Shown: positions 43,860 to 52,904, counted from the stretch's first letter. The stretch: DNA of 53,210 nt from Formosa sp. (GCA_018673215.1 JABHDE010000069.1:1-53210), one strand, 5' to 3'. Translations and numbers: made by a program. Notes: generated by a model not told the origin, from the letters alone.

Positions 43860-45641
43860 TTAATTTATTGAATCGCCTCTTAATGTGCGGTACTGCTTTC
43901 GTGCTTCCACAAAATGAATACTATCTTCGTGGTTAAAGATAATGGTTTCATAATTAAGTTTAGCTTTATCTGTTTGTTGGAGTTTTGTCCTGTACAGTTC
44001 TGCTAGGTAAAAATAAGCATCATCAATCAAAATATCGTCTTTATAATCAGTTATAATACGTATATAATTTGCTTCTGCTTTAGAAAACGCCTTTTGAGTT
44101 TCGTACAGTTGTGCTTGCACCAATAAGGTTTGATCGATAATAGGATCTGTTTTGTGGTTATTAAGTATGGAATCTAAAACGACAAGGGCTTCTGTGGGTT
44201 TCTTTTGAATACTTAATAATTCTGCCTTGGCATATAACTTTAATGCTGAATGCAGCGAGTCACTTCCTTTGTGATCAGAAATCAATAGTTGTAATTCTAA
44301 GGCATCGTTGGCGGTCAGTTGGGAGGTAGATGACTTCAATACTTTTAGCTGTGTTTCTGCCCACTCAAAATCTCCTTTATAATAACTGGTTTTAGCCGCT
44401 TTAAAACGAGCTTTCTGAGAAAGAGGACTGTTTTTAACACTCATCTGAATCTGCGTATAATAAATCAATGCTTGATTGAACTTATTTTGTGTTACTAAAA
44501 TATCGGCGAGTTTCATTTTAAGTTCTGAAGATGCCAAATCTGTTAAATTAGCTTTTAGGGCTGTTTTCAGAAAGGTGATTGCAGCCTCAGGATTTTGATC
44601 ATAAAAGGCTAAAAAATGTGCATATGACAACTGTAAATCAAGTGTTTCTACTCCCAACTTATACCTTTCTAACAACGCTTTATAGCGGATATTTATTTCT
44701 TTATAATGTCCTGCTTCAGAAAGTTCTAACTGAAGTTCCAAACGAATCCGATTGGCCTGAATTTGCAAATGGGGTTCTTTGGTATTTTGAATGATAAATT
44801 CAAAAATAGAAAGCGCTATGTCAGAAAACCTTGCTTCTTGTGCTAAAAGTGCCAAATTTATCATTCCTTGTAAGGATTCTGGGGTCCGTCTATAGACTGC
44901 CTTCTCTTGTATAAATGCTTTTTTAAAATCGTTCTGTTGTACATAAAGCCAACTCAACCATTGGTTCCAAAGCGGGTTTGGCTTGGTTTGAAGTTTTTTT
45001 AACAATACTTTTTTGAATAGCTGATTGTAGGGTTGACTCGCATCTTCAGAAATATATTCAGAAAGCAAACGCATGACTTGACTAATGTAAGGCGGGTTTG
45101 TTTCGACATAGTCGAGATACCGCTCCATCATTTTTTCAATATTTTTTTGAGTCGCATATAGTTCTGCTAATTGGTAATAAAAAGCATCGTTAGGGTTCGT
45201 TTTCAATCCAATTTCATAGACCTCGATAGCATAATCAATTAAGGAATGAGCTTCAAACCGTAGGGCAACTGCATAGACATAATTAGGTTGAATTTCTATA
45301 CTTTGTACTGCTTTTTTATAATACAGATCAGCCTGTGTCAATTGATTTTGAAGCTGATAATTATAGCCCAACTCCACCAAATTCTGTGGGTTTCTAGAAC
45401 GTTTTATTTGAATTTCAATCTCTTTTTGAGCAGCTTTGTACTGACTGAGTTGCTGATGGCATTCAATCACTCTAAAGAAATAATAGGAATTGCCCCGTTG
45501 TTTGTTTAGAAGTTTTTGATACAAAATTAATGCTTTTTCAAAAGCACCTTGTTCAAAGTAATCTTTGGCAGAGCTCGTGCTGATCTGAGCGGATGCAAGG
45601 AAGCAAAAAAAACTAATAAAAAGAGTTACTGTCAATTTCAT
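43860..45641 (-). CDS. Exported protein made of TPR repeats
   Basis: A large repeat protein of 593 residues. The signal peptide is MKLTVTLFISFFCFLASA (start at the ATG 45641; the frame has a TTG one codon earlier). About 12-14 tetratricopeptide-type helix pairs fill the rest, for example FEKALILYQKLLNKQRGN, NQALIYYTQIQMSVKN and KAEANYIRIITDYKDD. The last part resembles the YbgF/BamD type of TPR domain. It is probably a periplasmic scaffold. It is between serS (48 bases upstream) and the DUF4286 gene (17 bases downstream), all on one strand. The partner protein is unknown. Confidence 0.8.
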   Translation of the reverse strand: MKLTVTLFISFFCFLASAQISTSSAKDYFEQGAFEKALILYQKLLNKQRGNSYYFFRVIECHQQLSQYKAAQKEIEIQIKRSRNPQNLVELGYNYQLQNQLTQADLYYKKAVQSIEIQPNYVYAVALRFEAHSLIDYAIEVYEIGLKTNPNDAFYYQLAELYATQKNIEKMMERYLDYVETNPPYISQVMRLLSEYISEDASQPYNQLFKKVLLKKLQTKPNPLWNQWLSWLYVQQNDFKKAFIQEKAVYRRTPESLQGMINLALLAQEARFSDIALSIFEFIIQNTKEPHLQIQANRIRLELQLELSEAGHYKEINIRYKALLERYKLGVETLDLQLSYAHFLAFYDQNPEAAITFLKTALKANLTDLASSELKMKLADILVTQNKFNQALIYYTQIQMSVKNSPLSQKARFKAAKTSYYKGDFEWAETQLKVLKSSTSQLTANDALELQLLISDHKGSDSLHSALKLYAKAELLSIQKKPTEALVVLDSILNNHKTDPIIDQTLLVQAQLYETQKAFSKAEANYIRIITDYKDDILIDDAYFYLAELYRTKLQQTDKAKLNYETIIFNHEDSIHFVEARKQYRTLRGDSIN

Positions 45642-45692
45642 CAAGGAGTTTTTGTAACTATACTAAATACCTGAAATCTTTCGAGGCGATCG

Positions 45693-46964
45693 CTAATCTA
45701 TCATCGAAAAACCAGTGTAAGGCACTAACACTTCAGGAATTTGAATCCCTGCATCGGTCTGATAATTTTCTAAGATCCCGGCTAATACACGTGGTAATGC
45801 TAATGAGCTTCCGTTAAGAGTGTGGGCTAATTCTGATTTTCCTTCACTGTTTTTGAAACGTAATTTTAAGCGGTTGGCTTGAAAAGTTTCAAAATTAGAA
45901 ACTGATGAAATTTCTAACCAACGGTCTTGAGCCGTTGAAAAAACTTCAAAATCATAAGTCAATGCCGATGTGAATCCTAAATCTCCTGTACAGAGTTTTA
46001 AAATACGGTATGGCAATTTTAATTCTTCTAGAATAGACTTGACATGTTTAACCATTCCATCAAGCGCTTCATAAGATTTAGACGGATGCTCTACACGCAA
46101 AATCTCCACTTTATCAAACTGGTGCAAACGGTTTAAACCACGAACGTGTGCGCCGTAACTTCCTGCTTCTCTACGGAAACAAGGCGTATAAGCAGTCAGT
46201 GTTTTGGGAAGATCGCTTTCTTGCAATAATACATCTCTAAAAATATTGGTTGCTGGAACTTCGGCGGTTGGGATCAAATATAAGTCATCGGCTGTGACAT
46301 GGTACATTTGACCTTCTTTATCGGGCAACTGACCGGTTCCAAAACCTGAGGCTTCATTAACCAAATGCGGTACTTGAATTTCCTCATAACCCGCAGCAGT
46401 GTTTTTATCAAGAAAATAATTAATTAAAGCGCGTTGTAAACGGGCACCCTTTCCTTTATAGACCGGAAATCCTGCACCGGTAATTTTGTTTCCTAGCTCA
46501 AAGTCAATGATGTCGTATTTTTTAGCCAACTCCCAATGCGGTACTGCATTTTTAGAGAGGGTAGGAATACTTCCTGCACGAAAAACTTCTTCGTTATCAT
46601 CTTCAGTACTTCCAACAGGAACAATTGAGTTTGGAAGGTTAGGAATTTTATATAATAAAGTTTGAAGATCTTCAGTAGCTGCATTCAAATCCTCAGAGAG
46701 TACCACTCTAGAACTTTTTAGTTCCGCCGATTTTTGTTTGAGCTCAGTGGCTTTTTGGGCTTGTCCAGATTTAAACAACTCCCCTATTTCTTTAGAAATT
46801 ACATTCAACTCCGAAGAAATTGTATCTACTTGTGTTTGAAGTCCTCTACGAGATTCGTCCAATTTTATCACGGCATCGATCAACGATTTTGCATCGTTTG
46901 TACGCTTGCTTAAACGCTCAATGACTTCCGCTTGGTGCTCTCTTATATAGGATACTTGTAACAT
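45693..46964 (-). CDS. serS: Seryl-tRNA synthetase
   Basis: A class II enzyme of 423 residues. The N-terminal long antiparallel coiled coil (about 30-110) holds the tRNA-Ser long variable arm. Motif 2 is CFRREAGSYGAHVRGLNRLH and motif 3 begins LNGSSLALPRVLAGILENY. The start is the ATG at 46964 (MLQVSYIREHQ); a TTG seven codons further up gives a non-family N-terminus. A -7 box ends 18 bases upstream. It follows ribF by 70 bases and has its own promoter. Confidence 0.97.
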   Translation of the reverse strand: MLQVSYIREHQAEVIERLSKRTNDAKSLIDAVIKLDESRRGLQTQVDTISSELNVISKEIGELFKSGQAQKATELKQKSAELKSSRVVLSEDLNAATEDLQTLLYKIPNLPNSIVPVGSTEDDNEEVFRAGSIPTLSKNAVPHWELAKKYDIIDFELGNKITGAGFPVYKGKGARLQRALINYFLDKNTAAGYEEIQVPHLVNEASGFGTGQLPDKEGQMYHVTADDLYLIPTAEVPATNIFRDVLLQESDLPKTLTAYTPCFRREAGSYGAHVRGLNRLHQFDKVEILRVEHPSKSYEALDGMVKHVKSILEELKLPYRILKLCTGDLGFTSALTYDFEVFSTAQDRWLEISSVSNFETFQANRLKLRFKNSEGKSELAHTLNGSSLALPRVLAGILENYQTDAGIQIPEVLVPYTGFSMID

Positions 46965-46982
46965 GGCTCTTATTTTATCAAG

Positions 46983-47009
46983 CAAATTTAATCATTTAGA
47001 ATAAAACAA
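46983..47009 (-). promoter_or_regulatory. Promoter of serS
   Basis: On the minus strand TTG (47009-47007) and TAAATTTG (46990-46983) are separated by 16 bases. The -7 box ends 18 bases before the serS ATG. It supports independent transcription of serS within the longer series. Confidence 0.55.
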
Positions 47010-47034
47010 GAATTGGTTTTACGTCTAAATTGAA

Positions 47035-47973
47035 TTAGTTTTTTACGCGTAGGGCTAATTTGGCAAAAGCAGCTTGTTGATCCTTTTCTAATTGAGATTT
47101 TAATCCCTCCAAACTCGAAAACTTAATTTCATCTCTAATTCGATCCAGAAATTGAATCGTAAGTACAATTCCATAAAGCGTTTGGTTAAAGTCAAAAAAG
47201 TAGACTTCTATAGATAGTTCATTGGCATCACTGACGGTGGGATTGGTTCCGATGTTAAGCATTCCATACACCAATTTGGTGTCAATGATCGCTTGCACCA
47301 AATAGACTCCTTTTTTGGGAATGAGTTTATACGATTCCTCTATTTTTAAATTAGCCGTCGGAAACTGAATGGTTTTTCCCAGACCTTTTCCTTTAATGAC
47401 TGTTCCGTTGATCATGAAGTTATACCCCAAAAATTCATTGGCATTAAGGATCGCACCTTCTGCTAATGCAACTCTTATTTTGGTAGAACTGACCGCAACA
47501 TCTCCGACTTCTTGTGCTCCAATTTCGGTAACTTTAAATCCGTAAAAATCACCATATTCTTTGAGGTCTTTGATATTGGCAGTACGGTTGCGACCAAAGT
47601 GATGGTCGTAACCCACAATAATGTGTTTTACATGTAATTTATTAACCAACACATCACGCACATATTCAAGGGAAGTCAGTCTAGAGAAGTCTTTAGTAAA
47701 GGCTTTGATCACTAAATGATCAACACCTAAATCTTGAATTAAGTCTGCTTTCTCATCAATGGTGTTAATGAGTTTTATAGACGTATCTTTTTGAACTACC
47801 ATTCGTGGGTGCGGAAAAAAAGTCAGCACCAATGCTTGCAGCTGTTCTGCTTGAGCTATTGCAACAAGGCGTTTGATTATTTTTTGATGCCCTCTGTGAA
47901 CACCATCGAATGTACCAATAGTGACAACAGAGTCTTTTATTTGATCGTAATCGGCGGCAGATTTAATTTTCAA
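47035..47973 (-). CDS. ribF: Bifunctional riboflavin kinase/FAD synthetase RibF
   Basis: A cytosolic enzyme of 312 residues that makes FMN and then FAD. The N-terminal nucleotidyltransferase has TIGTFDGVHRGHQ and the later SSTKIR (ISSTKIR-like). The C-terminal flavokinase domain has GTVIKGKGLGKTIQFPTANL. The first codon is TTG at 47973 (reading KIKSAADYDQI next): a stop codon lies two codons further up and the first inner ATG is far inside, so TTG is very likely the real start. No riboswitch-like FMN element is visible upstream in the short gap. Confidence 0.93.
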   Translation of the reverse strand: MKIKSAADYDQIKDSVVTIGTFDGVHRGHQKIIKRLVAIAQAEQLQALVLTFFPHPRMVVQKDTSIKLINTIDEKADLIQDLGVDHLVIKAFTKDFSRLTSLEYVRDVLVNKLHVKHIIVGYDHHFGRNRTANIKDLKEYGDFYGFKVTEIGAQEVGDVAVSSTKIRVALAEGAILNANEFLGYNFMINGTVIKGKGLGKTIQFPTANLKIEESYKLIPKKGVYLVQAIIDTKLVYGMLNIGTNPTVSDANELSIEVYFFDFNQTLYGIVLTIQFLDRIRDEIKFSSLEGLKSQLEKDQQAAFAKLALRVKN

Positions 47974-48122
47974 CAGCTATTTTTTGGAATTTGAAATATA
48001 AAGTACGAAGATAAAAAAAGGAGGGCATTTTAGAGGATTCATTTTTGTTTTTTTGAATGTGAATTGTTCACTTGAGTTTATCATGCGTATTCATTATTAA
48101 AAACTTACAAAAGTATTAAACA

Positions 48123-48152
48123 AAAAAAAGGAGCCGAATGGCTCCTTTTTTT
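48123..48152 (-). terminator. Terminator after the M43 protease gene
   Basis: A perfect 13-base inverted repeat (AAAAAAAGGAGCC and GGCTCCTTTTTTT) with a four-base loop. It sits 17 bases beyond the protease stop on the minus strand and has T-tracts on both sides, so it could work in either direction. Confidence 0.88.
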
Positions 48153-48168
48153 AATATAAATTGAATGA

Positions 48169-50163
48169 TTATTTCTTAACAAACGGCAAAGACATTGAAG
48201 CATTGTCTGTTGCTATTTTTATGAAATACATGCCTTTACTTAAGCTGGATGTATTCACAGTTAAATCATTAAGCTCTGCAATGGATTGTTGAAGAACAAC
48301 TTGACCTAACATATTATAAATCGTATAGGTATCAGGTAAGCTATTTGAATCGCGAAGCTTAATATTTAGTACGTCAGTTGTTGGATTTGGAAAGAGTGTG
48401 ATTTCACTCTCTGATAAATAATTCCCAGTTCCAAGAGTAGAGTTTGCAGTGATGGAAACTGTTTCTTGAGTTTCAAATTCTCCGCCAGCCGCAATCACAT
48501 TAGAATTACTATCTGTTAATGTATAGTTTCCTATTCCATAACCACAACATATACCATCACCTTCAGTGTCATAAATTGTGAACGAGTAACAACCCCCTGC
48601 AGTAACATCAAAGGATTCATTAACTGTGATATTGTCTGTGTATCCAGATCCGGAGTACAAAATAGCATCATTGGCATCTTTAAACTCCCAATACGTTTCT
48701 GACCCATAATCGTCAGTCAGTAATGAAAGATTTACGGTAGTTGTATCAAAGAAGACCGAAAATTCACTAGACATCGCTGTATTGTCCACCGTATTTTGAT
48801 CTGTATTTCCACTTGGACTTGTTAATTCTACCGTAAACGTATGACTTCCCGCAGAAATATTTAGTGTAGGTAGCGTCACGGTTTCACTTTGATTCGAAAA
48901 TAAAAAACCAGTCCAAGATTCCGTAAAAGCTGTATCACTGTCTATTTGATAGCTTATTACTGCAGAATTTAAAATGAAATTTCCATTATTGGTGATAACG
49001 ACTGTGGGCGCAAATGTTGTACCACATTCCTCAATATTTAAATTTTCAATTTCTATGGCACCATCGTAGTCATAAACGACTGCTGGCTCACAGACTGTAG
49101 AAGTCGCGAGTTCCATTCGTCTTGGCGAATTGGCTAAAACCGCTTGAATCCTTGTTTTTTGGTCAGCTGTGAAGGTATTCAAACAAGCATCGTTAGAGTA
49201 ATCCATATAGTTTTCGACCATGTCAGCTCCCAAACCATCAGAAGGACAACTGTCTACTGTTGGACATCCACTATTAGAATTTGTAGCATTTGGCGTATCC
49301 GCACAAAAGTCATCATTGGTACAGGCTGAAGAATCGCCCCATATATGTCTTAAACCGAGCCAGTGCCCAACTTCATGTGTTAGGGTTCTTCCTAAGTTAT
49401 AAGGACCCCCAGAACTTGGATTTGCAACAGAACCTACTGATGAATACAATACAACAACTCCATCGGTGTTAGCATCACCACCATTGGTGTTTAGACCTTG
49501 CAGCCCTGAATTTGAAGGGAATTGAGCATAGCCTAATAGACTATCTCCTAAATCACCCACCCAAACATTAAAGTAGCGAGTAGGATCCCATTGGGTCTGA
49601 GGTTTTATATTGTTTTCGAAATCGGGTCTTGAAAAAGGTCCATCTCCAAAATCTGTAACTCTATTGATTCCGGGCTCAAAAAGAGTTGACCCTGACTCGT
49701 TTTCAGTTGCTAAACAAAACTCAACCTCTGTATCAGCAGCCACCGAATAGGGACTCCCTGAACTGTTGCCAAAATCTAAGTTTAATTGGTCATTTTGAGC
49801 TTGAATAGTTGCTGCAGATAGATTCTCTGAGCCAGTTCCATTTGTTATTATATGGTATACTACTGGCAGAGTTATCATAATGGAGGCCCCATTTGATCTT
49901 TGCGCTTGAATTTCTTGAACTTTTGGCGCGAGCCAAGATTCAAACTCATCTTTAGTAGCCCTTTCTGGGTGAAGCGATTGAAGGTATTTTTCATACTCAA
50001 CACTTCCACAGCGAATGACGTCCGATTCCTCTAGACTTTTAATGTTGGCATCGGTGAGTTCCTGACCAAATAATGTTTGTATGTTTGAAGATGTTTGAGA
50101 GAATGAAACAGTGACTGTAAAAAATAAAGCCATGAAAATAGCTTTTAAAGTAATTCTTTTCAT
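48169..50163 (-). CDS. Secreted M43 (pappalysin-type) metalloprotease with type IX sorting tail
   Basis: A protease of 664 residues. Residues 1-22 are a signal peptide. The metzincin zinc site is HEVGHWLGLRH (His263, Glu264, His267, His273), and the Met-turn is NYMDY at 319-322, so the active site is complete. A Cys-rich loop follows the zinc site. Further domains are a beta-sandwich (about 365-470, CARDB-like) and a domain at 476-572 (GGCYSFTIYD ... GDGICCGYG). The second is shared with the partial protein at 3-371. The final ~85 residues are a type A sorting domain (LFPNPTTDVLNIKL ... SLPFVKK). It should be exported through the type IX system. Confidence 0.95.
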   Translation of the reverse strand: MKRITLKAIFMALFFTVTVSFSQTSSNIQTLFGQELTDANIKSLEESDVIRCGSVEYEKYLQSLHPERATKDEFESWLAPKVQEIQAQRSNGASIMITLPVVYHIITNGTGSENLSAATIQAQNDQLNLDFGNSSGSPYSVAADTEVEFCLATENESGSTLFEPGINRVTDFGDGPFSRPDFENNIKPQTQWDPTRYFNVWVGDLGDSLLGYAQFPSNSGLQGLNTNGGDANTDGVVVLYSSVGSVANPSSGGPYNLGRTLTHEVGHWLGLRHIWGDSSACTNDDFCADTPNATNSNSGCPTVDSCPSDGLGADMVENYMDYSNDACLNTFTADQKTRIQAVLANSPRRMELATSTVCEPAVVYDYDGAIEIENLNIEECGTTFAPTVVITNNGNFILNSAVISYQIDSDTAFTESWTGFLFSNQSETVTLPTLNISAGSHTFTVELTSPSGNTDQNTVDNTAMSSEFSVFFDTTTVNLSLLTDDYGSETYWEFKDANDAILYSGSGYTDNITVNESFDVTAGGCYSFTIYDTEGDGICCGYGIGNYTLTDSNSNVIAAGGEFETQETVSITANSTLGTGNYLSESEITLFPNPTTDVLNIKLRDSNSLPDTYTIYNMLGQVVLQQSIAELNDLTVNTSSLSKGMYFIKIATDNASMSLPFVKK

Positions 50164-50309
50164 TGTTAATTTAGTTTAATTGGTTGTTGTAAAACTACAA
50201 AAAACAATTCAAAAAAAATTAAAATAAAAAGTTAATAAATAATAGAAGTTGTTCCTACTACTTGATTTTAAATGTCTTATCTGACGGATATATTCAAACT
50301 CTCGAACAA

Positions 50310-50930
50310 TTAAGTACCATTAAAGGTGTTCATTGTGTTTTGAACGCCTGCCATTACAAAGCTTTTGATAAATTCACTGCAATGCTCCAAACGTTCTTTA
50401 AGTGTTTCGGACTCCTCAGTCGTCCAGTTTCCAAGTACATAATCTACTTGTTTGCCTTTAGCAAATTCATCACTGATTCCAAAACGGAGTCTATTATATT
50501 GAGATGTATTTAATTTGTCTTGTATATCCTTGAGACCATTATGCCCACCTGCACTGCCTTTCATCTTTAGACGCAGGGTTCCAAAAGGCAAATTTAAATC
50601 GTCTGTAATGATCAATAGGTTTTCGTGTGGAACGGATTCTTTTTCTAACCAATACTTAACTGCCTTCCCGCTAAGGTTCATATAGGTATTTGGTTTTAAA
50701 AGCAAAAAGGTACGCCCCTTAAATTTAAAACTTGCCAAATCCCCTAGCTTTTTGGTTTCAAACACTGCGTCATTGAGTAGCGCAAATTTGTCAACTACCT
50801 TGAATCCAATATTATGCCGCGTATTGACGTAATCGGCACCAATATTTCCCAGTCCAACAATTAAGTATTTTTTAGACATCTCTTCAGCGTTGTTTGTGTT
50901 GGATTTATTTTTAAAAAACCATGTAAACAT
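50310..50930 (-). CDS. pth: Peptidyl-tRNA hydrolase
   Basis: An enzyme of 206 residues that frees tRNA from peptidyl-tRNA lost by ribosomes. Family features are VGLGNIGADYVNTRHNIGF (with the catalytic His of NTRHNIGF), DDLNLPFGTLRLKMKGSAGGHNGL and RLRFGI. The first 17 residues (MFTWFFKNKSNTNNAEE) are an extra hydrophilic leader; a second ATG at 50879 would give the standard 189-residue form. Similar leaders occur in other flavobacterial Pth proteins in my experience, so I keep the longer one with some doubt. A terminator separates it from rplY upstream. Confidence 0.93.
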   Translation of the reverse strand: MFTWFFKNKSNTNNAEEMSKKYLIVGLGNIGADYVNTRHNIGFKVVDKFALLNDAVFETKKLGDLASFKFKGRTFLLLKPNTYMNLSGKAVKYWLEKESVPHENLLIITDDLNLPFGTLRLKMKGSAGGHNGLKDIQDKLNTSQYNRLRFGISDEFAKGKQVDYVLGNWTTEESETLKERLEHCSEFIKSFVMAGVQNTMNTFNGT

Positions 50931-50941
50931 AGTGTAAAAAT

Positions 50942-50973
50942 AAAAAAAGCATTCTGAATAACAGAATGCTTTT
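50942..50973 (-). terminator. Terminator between rplY and pth
   Basis: The arms AAAAGCATTCTG (50945-50956) and CAGAATGCTTTT (50962-50973) pair over 12 bases. On the minus strand a run of T follows. It lies 24 bases after the rplY stop, so most prs-rplY transcripts should end here and pth should get reduced read-through or its own start. Confidence 0.85.
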
Positions 50974-50996
50974 GTAATAATGATTTAAAAGACGGC

Positions 50997-51653
50997 TTAA
51001 GCGTTTGCTGGAGCAGCACCTTCTGCCGGAGCAGCACCTTCGGCTGGAGCAGCACCTTCTGCACCTTCTTCTCCTTCTTCTTCTTCTTCTTCTTCTACTA
51101 CGTCGATAGATACTCTAGAACGTTTCACCTGACATACAACCGTGTTGTCTGGGTGTAAAAATTTAAAGGCATCGTTTGCAAGTTGCGCAATCGTAAGTTT
51201 GCCACCAATTTTTAAAGGTGTAATATCCGCTTCAATAAAATCTGGTAAGTTTACTGGCAACGCTTTAACTCTTAATTTACGTTTGTTTCTTCGTAAAGAC
51301 CCTCCGTTTGCAACTCCTAAAGATTTTCCTATGATATGTACAGGAATGTCCATAGCGATTTCTTTATCATCAAATAGCTGATAAAAATCGATGTGTAAAA
51401 TACGGTCCGTTACAGGATGAAATTGTATGTCCTGTAGTACTGCATTAAACGCTTCACTTCCTAAAGCAATCACAACTGTGTGCGCGTTTGGTGTGTATAC
51501 GAGTTTAGAGAATGCCAATTCTTCTGCTGAGAAATGTACTGGCTTGTCTCCTCCGTATAATACGCAAGGTACCTGTCCAGCATTACGTAAGGCTTGTGTT
51601 GCTTTTTTGCCTACGCTTTCTCTTTTCGATCCATTAATTGTAATTGATTTCAT
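50997..51653 (-). CDS. rplY: Ribosomal protein L25 (CTC family)
   Basis: A 218-residue 5S rRNA-binding protein of the long CTC form. The L25 domain covers about 1-95 ([25 protein letters not shown] at the start, HIDFYQL late). A TL5-type C-terminal domain runs to about 185. The rest is a low-complexity tail: a run of Glu and then three GAAPAE-type repeats of six residues, encoded by 18-base repeats. The tail is probably disordered and is not needed for rRNA binding. The gene is 27 bases downstream of prs. Confidence 0.95.
   Translation of the reverse strand: MKSITINGSKRESVGKKATQALRNAGQVPCVLYGGDKPVHFSAEELAFSKLVYTPNAHTVVIALGSEAFNAVLQDIQFHPVTDRILHIDFYQLFDDKEIAMDIPVHIIGKSLGVANGGSLRRNKRKLRVKALPVNLPDFIEADITPLKIGGKLTIAQLANDAFKFLHPDNTVVCQVKRSRVSIDVVEEEEEEEGEEGAEGAAPAEGAAPAEGAAPANA
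51007..51060 (-). repeat. Three tandem 18-base repeats inside rplY
   Basis: Units of 18 bases at 51007-51024, 51025-51042 and 51043-51060. The first and third are identical and the second differs at two positions. They encode the GAAPAE repeats at the C-terminal end of L25. Confidence 0.9.
51066..51097 (-). repeat. TTC/GAA simple repeat inside rplY
   Basis: A near-uniform TTC run, GAA on the coding strand, which encodes a stretch of Glu in the L25 tail. It is the kind of tract that can gain or lose units in replication. Confidence 0.8.
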
Positions 51654-51680
51654 TTTTTGTATTTATTGTTTAATTGATTT

Positions 51681-52622
51681 TTACATTATAAATTTTGAAC
51701 TGATAGACTGGTTTTGATGTACTTTGGTCATCACATCCGCAAATAAATCTGCACAGCTTAGGACTCTAATTTTTGGACTTTCTTGAGAAACCGGAATAGA
51801 ATCTGTCACAATCAGTTCTTCTAATTTTGAATTTTCAAGGCGTTCATATGCATTCCCTGATAAAATAGGGTGTGTACAAATGGCTCTTACGCTCAAAGCT
51901 CCGCGTTCCATCATAAGGTCGGCAGCTTTGGTAAGGGTTCCAGCAGTATCTACCATATCATCAACCAAGACTACATTTTTACCAGTCACATCACCAATCA
52001 GTTCCATATGCGAAATGACATTGGCTTTGGCGCGTTGCTTATAACAAATGACCACATCACTTTCCAATGCTTTTGAGTAGGCATAGGCACGTTTAGAACC
52101 GCCCATATCGGGGGATGCAATGGTAAGGTTGTCCAAATTTAAGCTTCTTAAGTACGGTAAAAAGATGGTAGACGCAAACATGTGGTCCACAGGTTTTTCA
52201 AAAAACCCTTGAATTTGATCGGCATGCAGATCCATCGTTATGATACGAGTAGCGCCGGCTGTTTCCAGCATTTTAGCCACTAATTTAGCCGCAATAGGCA
52301 CTCTAGGTTTGTCTTTTCGATCTTGTCTTGCCCATCCAAAGTACGGGATCACGGCTGTAATATGTCTGGCAGAAGCGCGTTTTGCGGCATCCAACATCAG
52401 CAATAATTCCATTAAATTTTCAGGACCTGGATTGGTAGAACCTATTAAAAATACGCGGGTTCCTCGAACAGATTCTTCAAAAGACGGCTGAAATTCACCA
52501 TCGCTATAGGTCGACGTAATCACATTTCCTAGGGGAATTCCGAAAGAGTCCGCAATTTTTTTACCAAGTACCATGGAATTGGTGCAGGTAAATATTTTTG
52601 GCTCTGGTATGATGTTAGACAT
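51681..52622 (-). CDS. prs: Ribose-phosphate pyrophosphokinase
   Basis: A 313-residue enzyme that makes PRPP from ribose 5-phosphate and ATP for nucleotide, His and Trp synthesis. Motifs seen are SDGEFQPSFEESVRG near the N-terminus, PYFGWARQDRKDKPR (flexible loop), ITMDLHADQIQGFF (metal site) and the PRPP loop VVLVDDMVDTAGTL. It is encoded just upstream of rplY on the same strand. A -7 box is found 51 bases upstream. Confidence 0.97.
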   Translation of the reverse strand: MSNIIPEPKIFTCTNSMVLGKKIADSFGIPLGNVITSTYSDGEFQPSFEESVRGTRVFLIGSTNPGPENLMELLLMLDAAKRASARHITAVIPYFGWARQDRKDKPRVPIAAKLVAKMLETAGATRIITMDLHADQIQGFFEKPVDHMFASTIFLPYLRSLNLDNLTIASPDMGGSKRAYAYSKALESDVVICYKQRAKANVISHMELIGDVTGKNVVLVDDMVDTAGTLTKAADLMMERGALSVRAICTHPILSGNAYERLENSKLEELIVTDSIPVSQESPKIRVLSCADLFADVMTKVHQNQSISSKFIM

Positions 52623-52672
52623 GATAGCGTTCTGTTTTTGAGTACTTTAAACTGGTATTTTTAATCGAGGTG

Positions 52673-52680
52673 CAAATTTA
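52673..52680 (-). promoter_or_regulatory. -7 box TAAATTTG of prs-rplY
   Basis: A TAnnTTTG match on the minus strand, 51 bases upstream of the prs ATG. It is divergent from the tRNA-Leu promoter. No clear -33 partner was seen. Confidence 0.4.
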
Positions 52681-52724
52681 GGAATTTATTTGAACTCTTA
52701 AAGGATAAAAGCGACTAATTTTGA

Positions 52725-52754
52725 TTTGATTAAAGAAATAATTTTATAGTTTTG
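52725..52754 (+). promoter_or_regulatory. Promoter of the tRNA-Leu gene
   Basis: TTTG at 52725-52728 and TAGTTTTG at 52747-52754 are 18 bases apart. The -7 box ends 12 bases before the mature 5' end, as expected for a stable RNA gene. Confidence 0.65.
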
Positions 52755-52766
52755 CAATCTACTTAG

Positions 52767-52848
52767 GCTCAAGTGGCGGAATTGGTAGACGCGCTGGATT
52801 CAAAATCCAGTGACTTCGGTCGTGTGGGTTCGATTCCCACCTTGAGTA
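52767..52848 (+). tRNA. tRNA-Leu, anticodon CAA
   Basis: The cloverleaf can be drawn in full: acceptor GCTCAAG/CTTGAGT (first pair G-U, then six standard pairs) and a D-arm with AATTGGTAGA. The anticodon stem is CTGGA/TCCAG with loop TTCAAAA (anticodon CAA at 52801-52803). A long variable arm is typical for Leu, and the T-arm is GTGGGTTCGATTCCCAC. Position 73 is A. The 3' CCA is not encoded and must be added. It reads the UUG codon. Confidence 0.96.
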
Positions 52849-52850
52849 CA

Positions 52851-52890
52851 ATTTATCCCCAAGAATAATTTATTGTTTTTGGGGATAAAT
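52851..52890 (+). terminator. Terminator after tRNA-Leu
   Basis: ATTTATCCCCAA (52851-52862) and TTGGGGATAAAT (52879-52890) are a perfect 12-base inverted repeat starting three bases after the tRNA. The loop is AT-rich. The T-tract after it is short, so termination may rest on stem strength. It also lies just beyond the stop of the convergent small gene. Confidence 0.75.
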
Positions 52891-52904
52891 TTAATTACAA
52901 TAGT

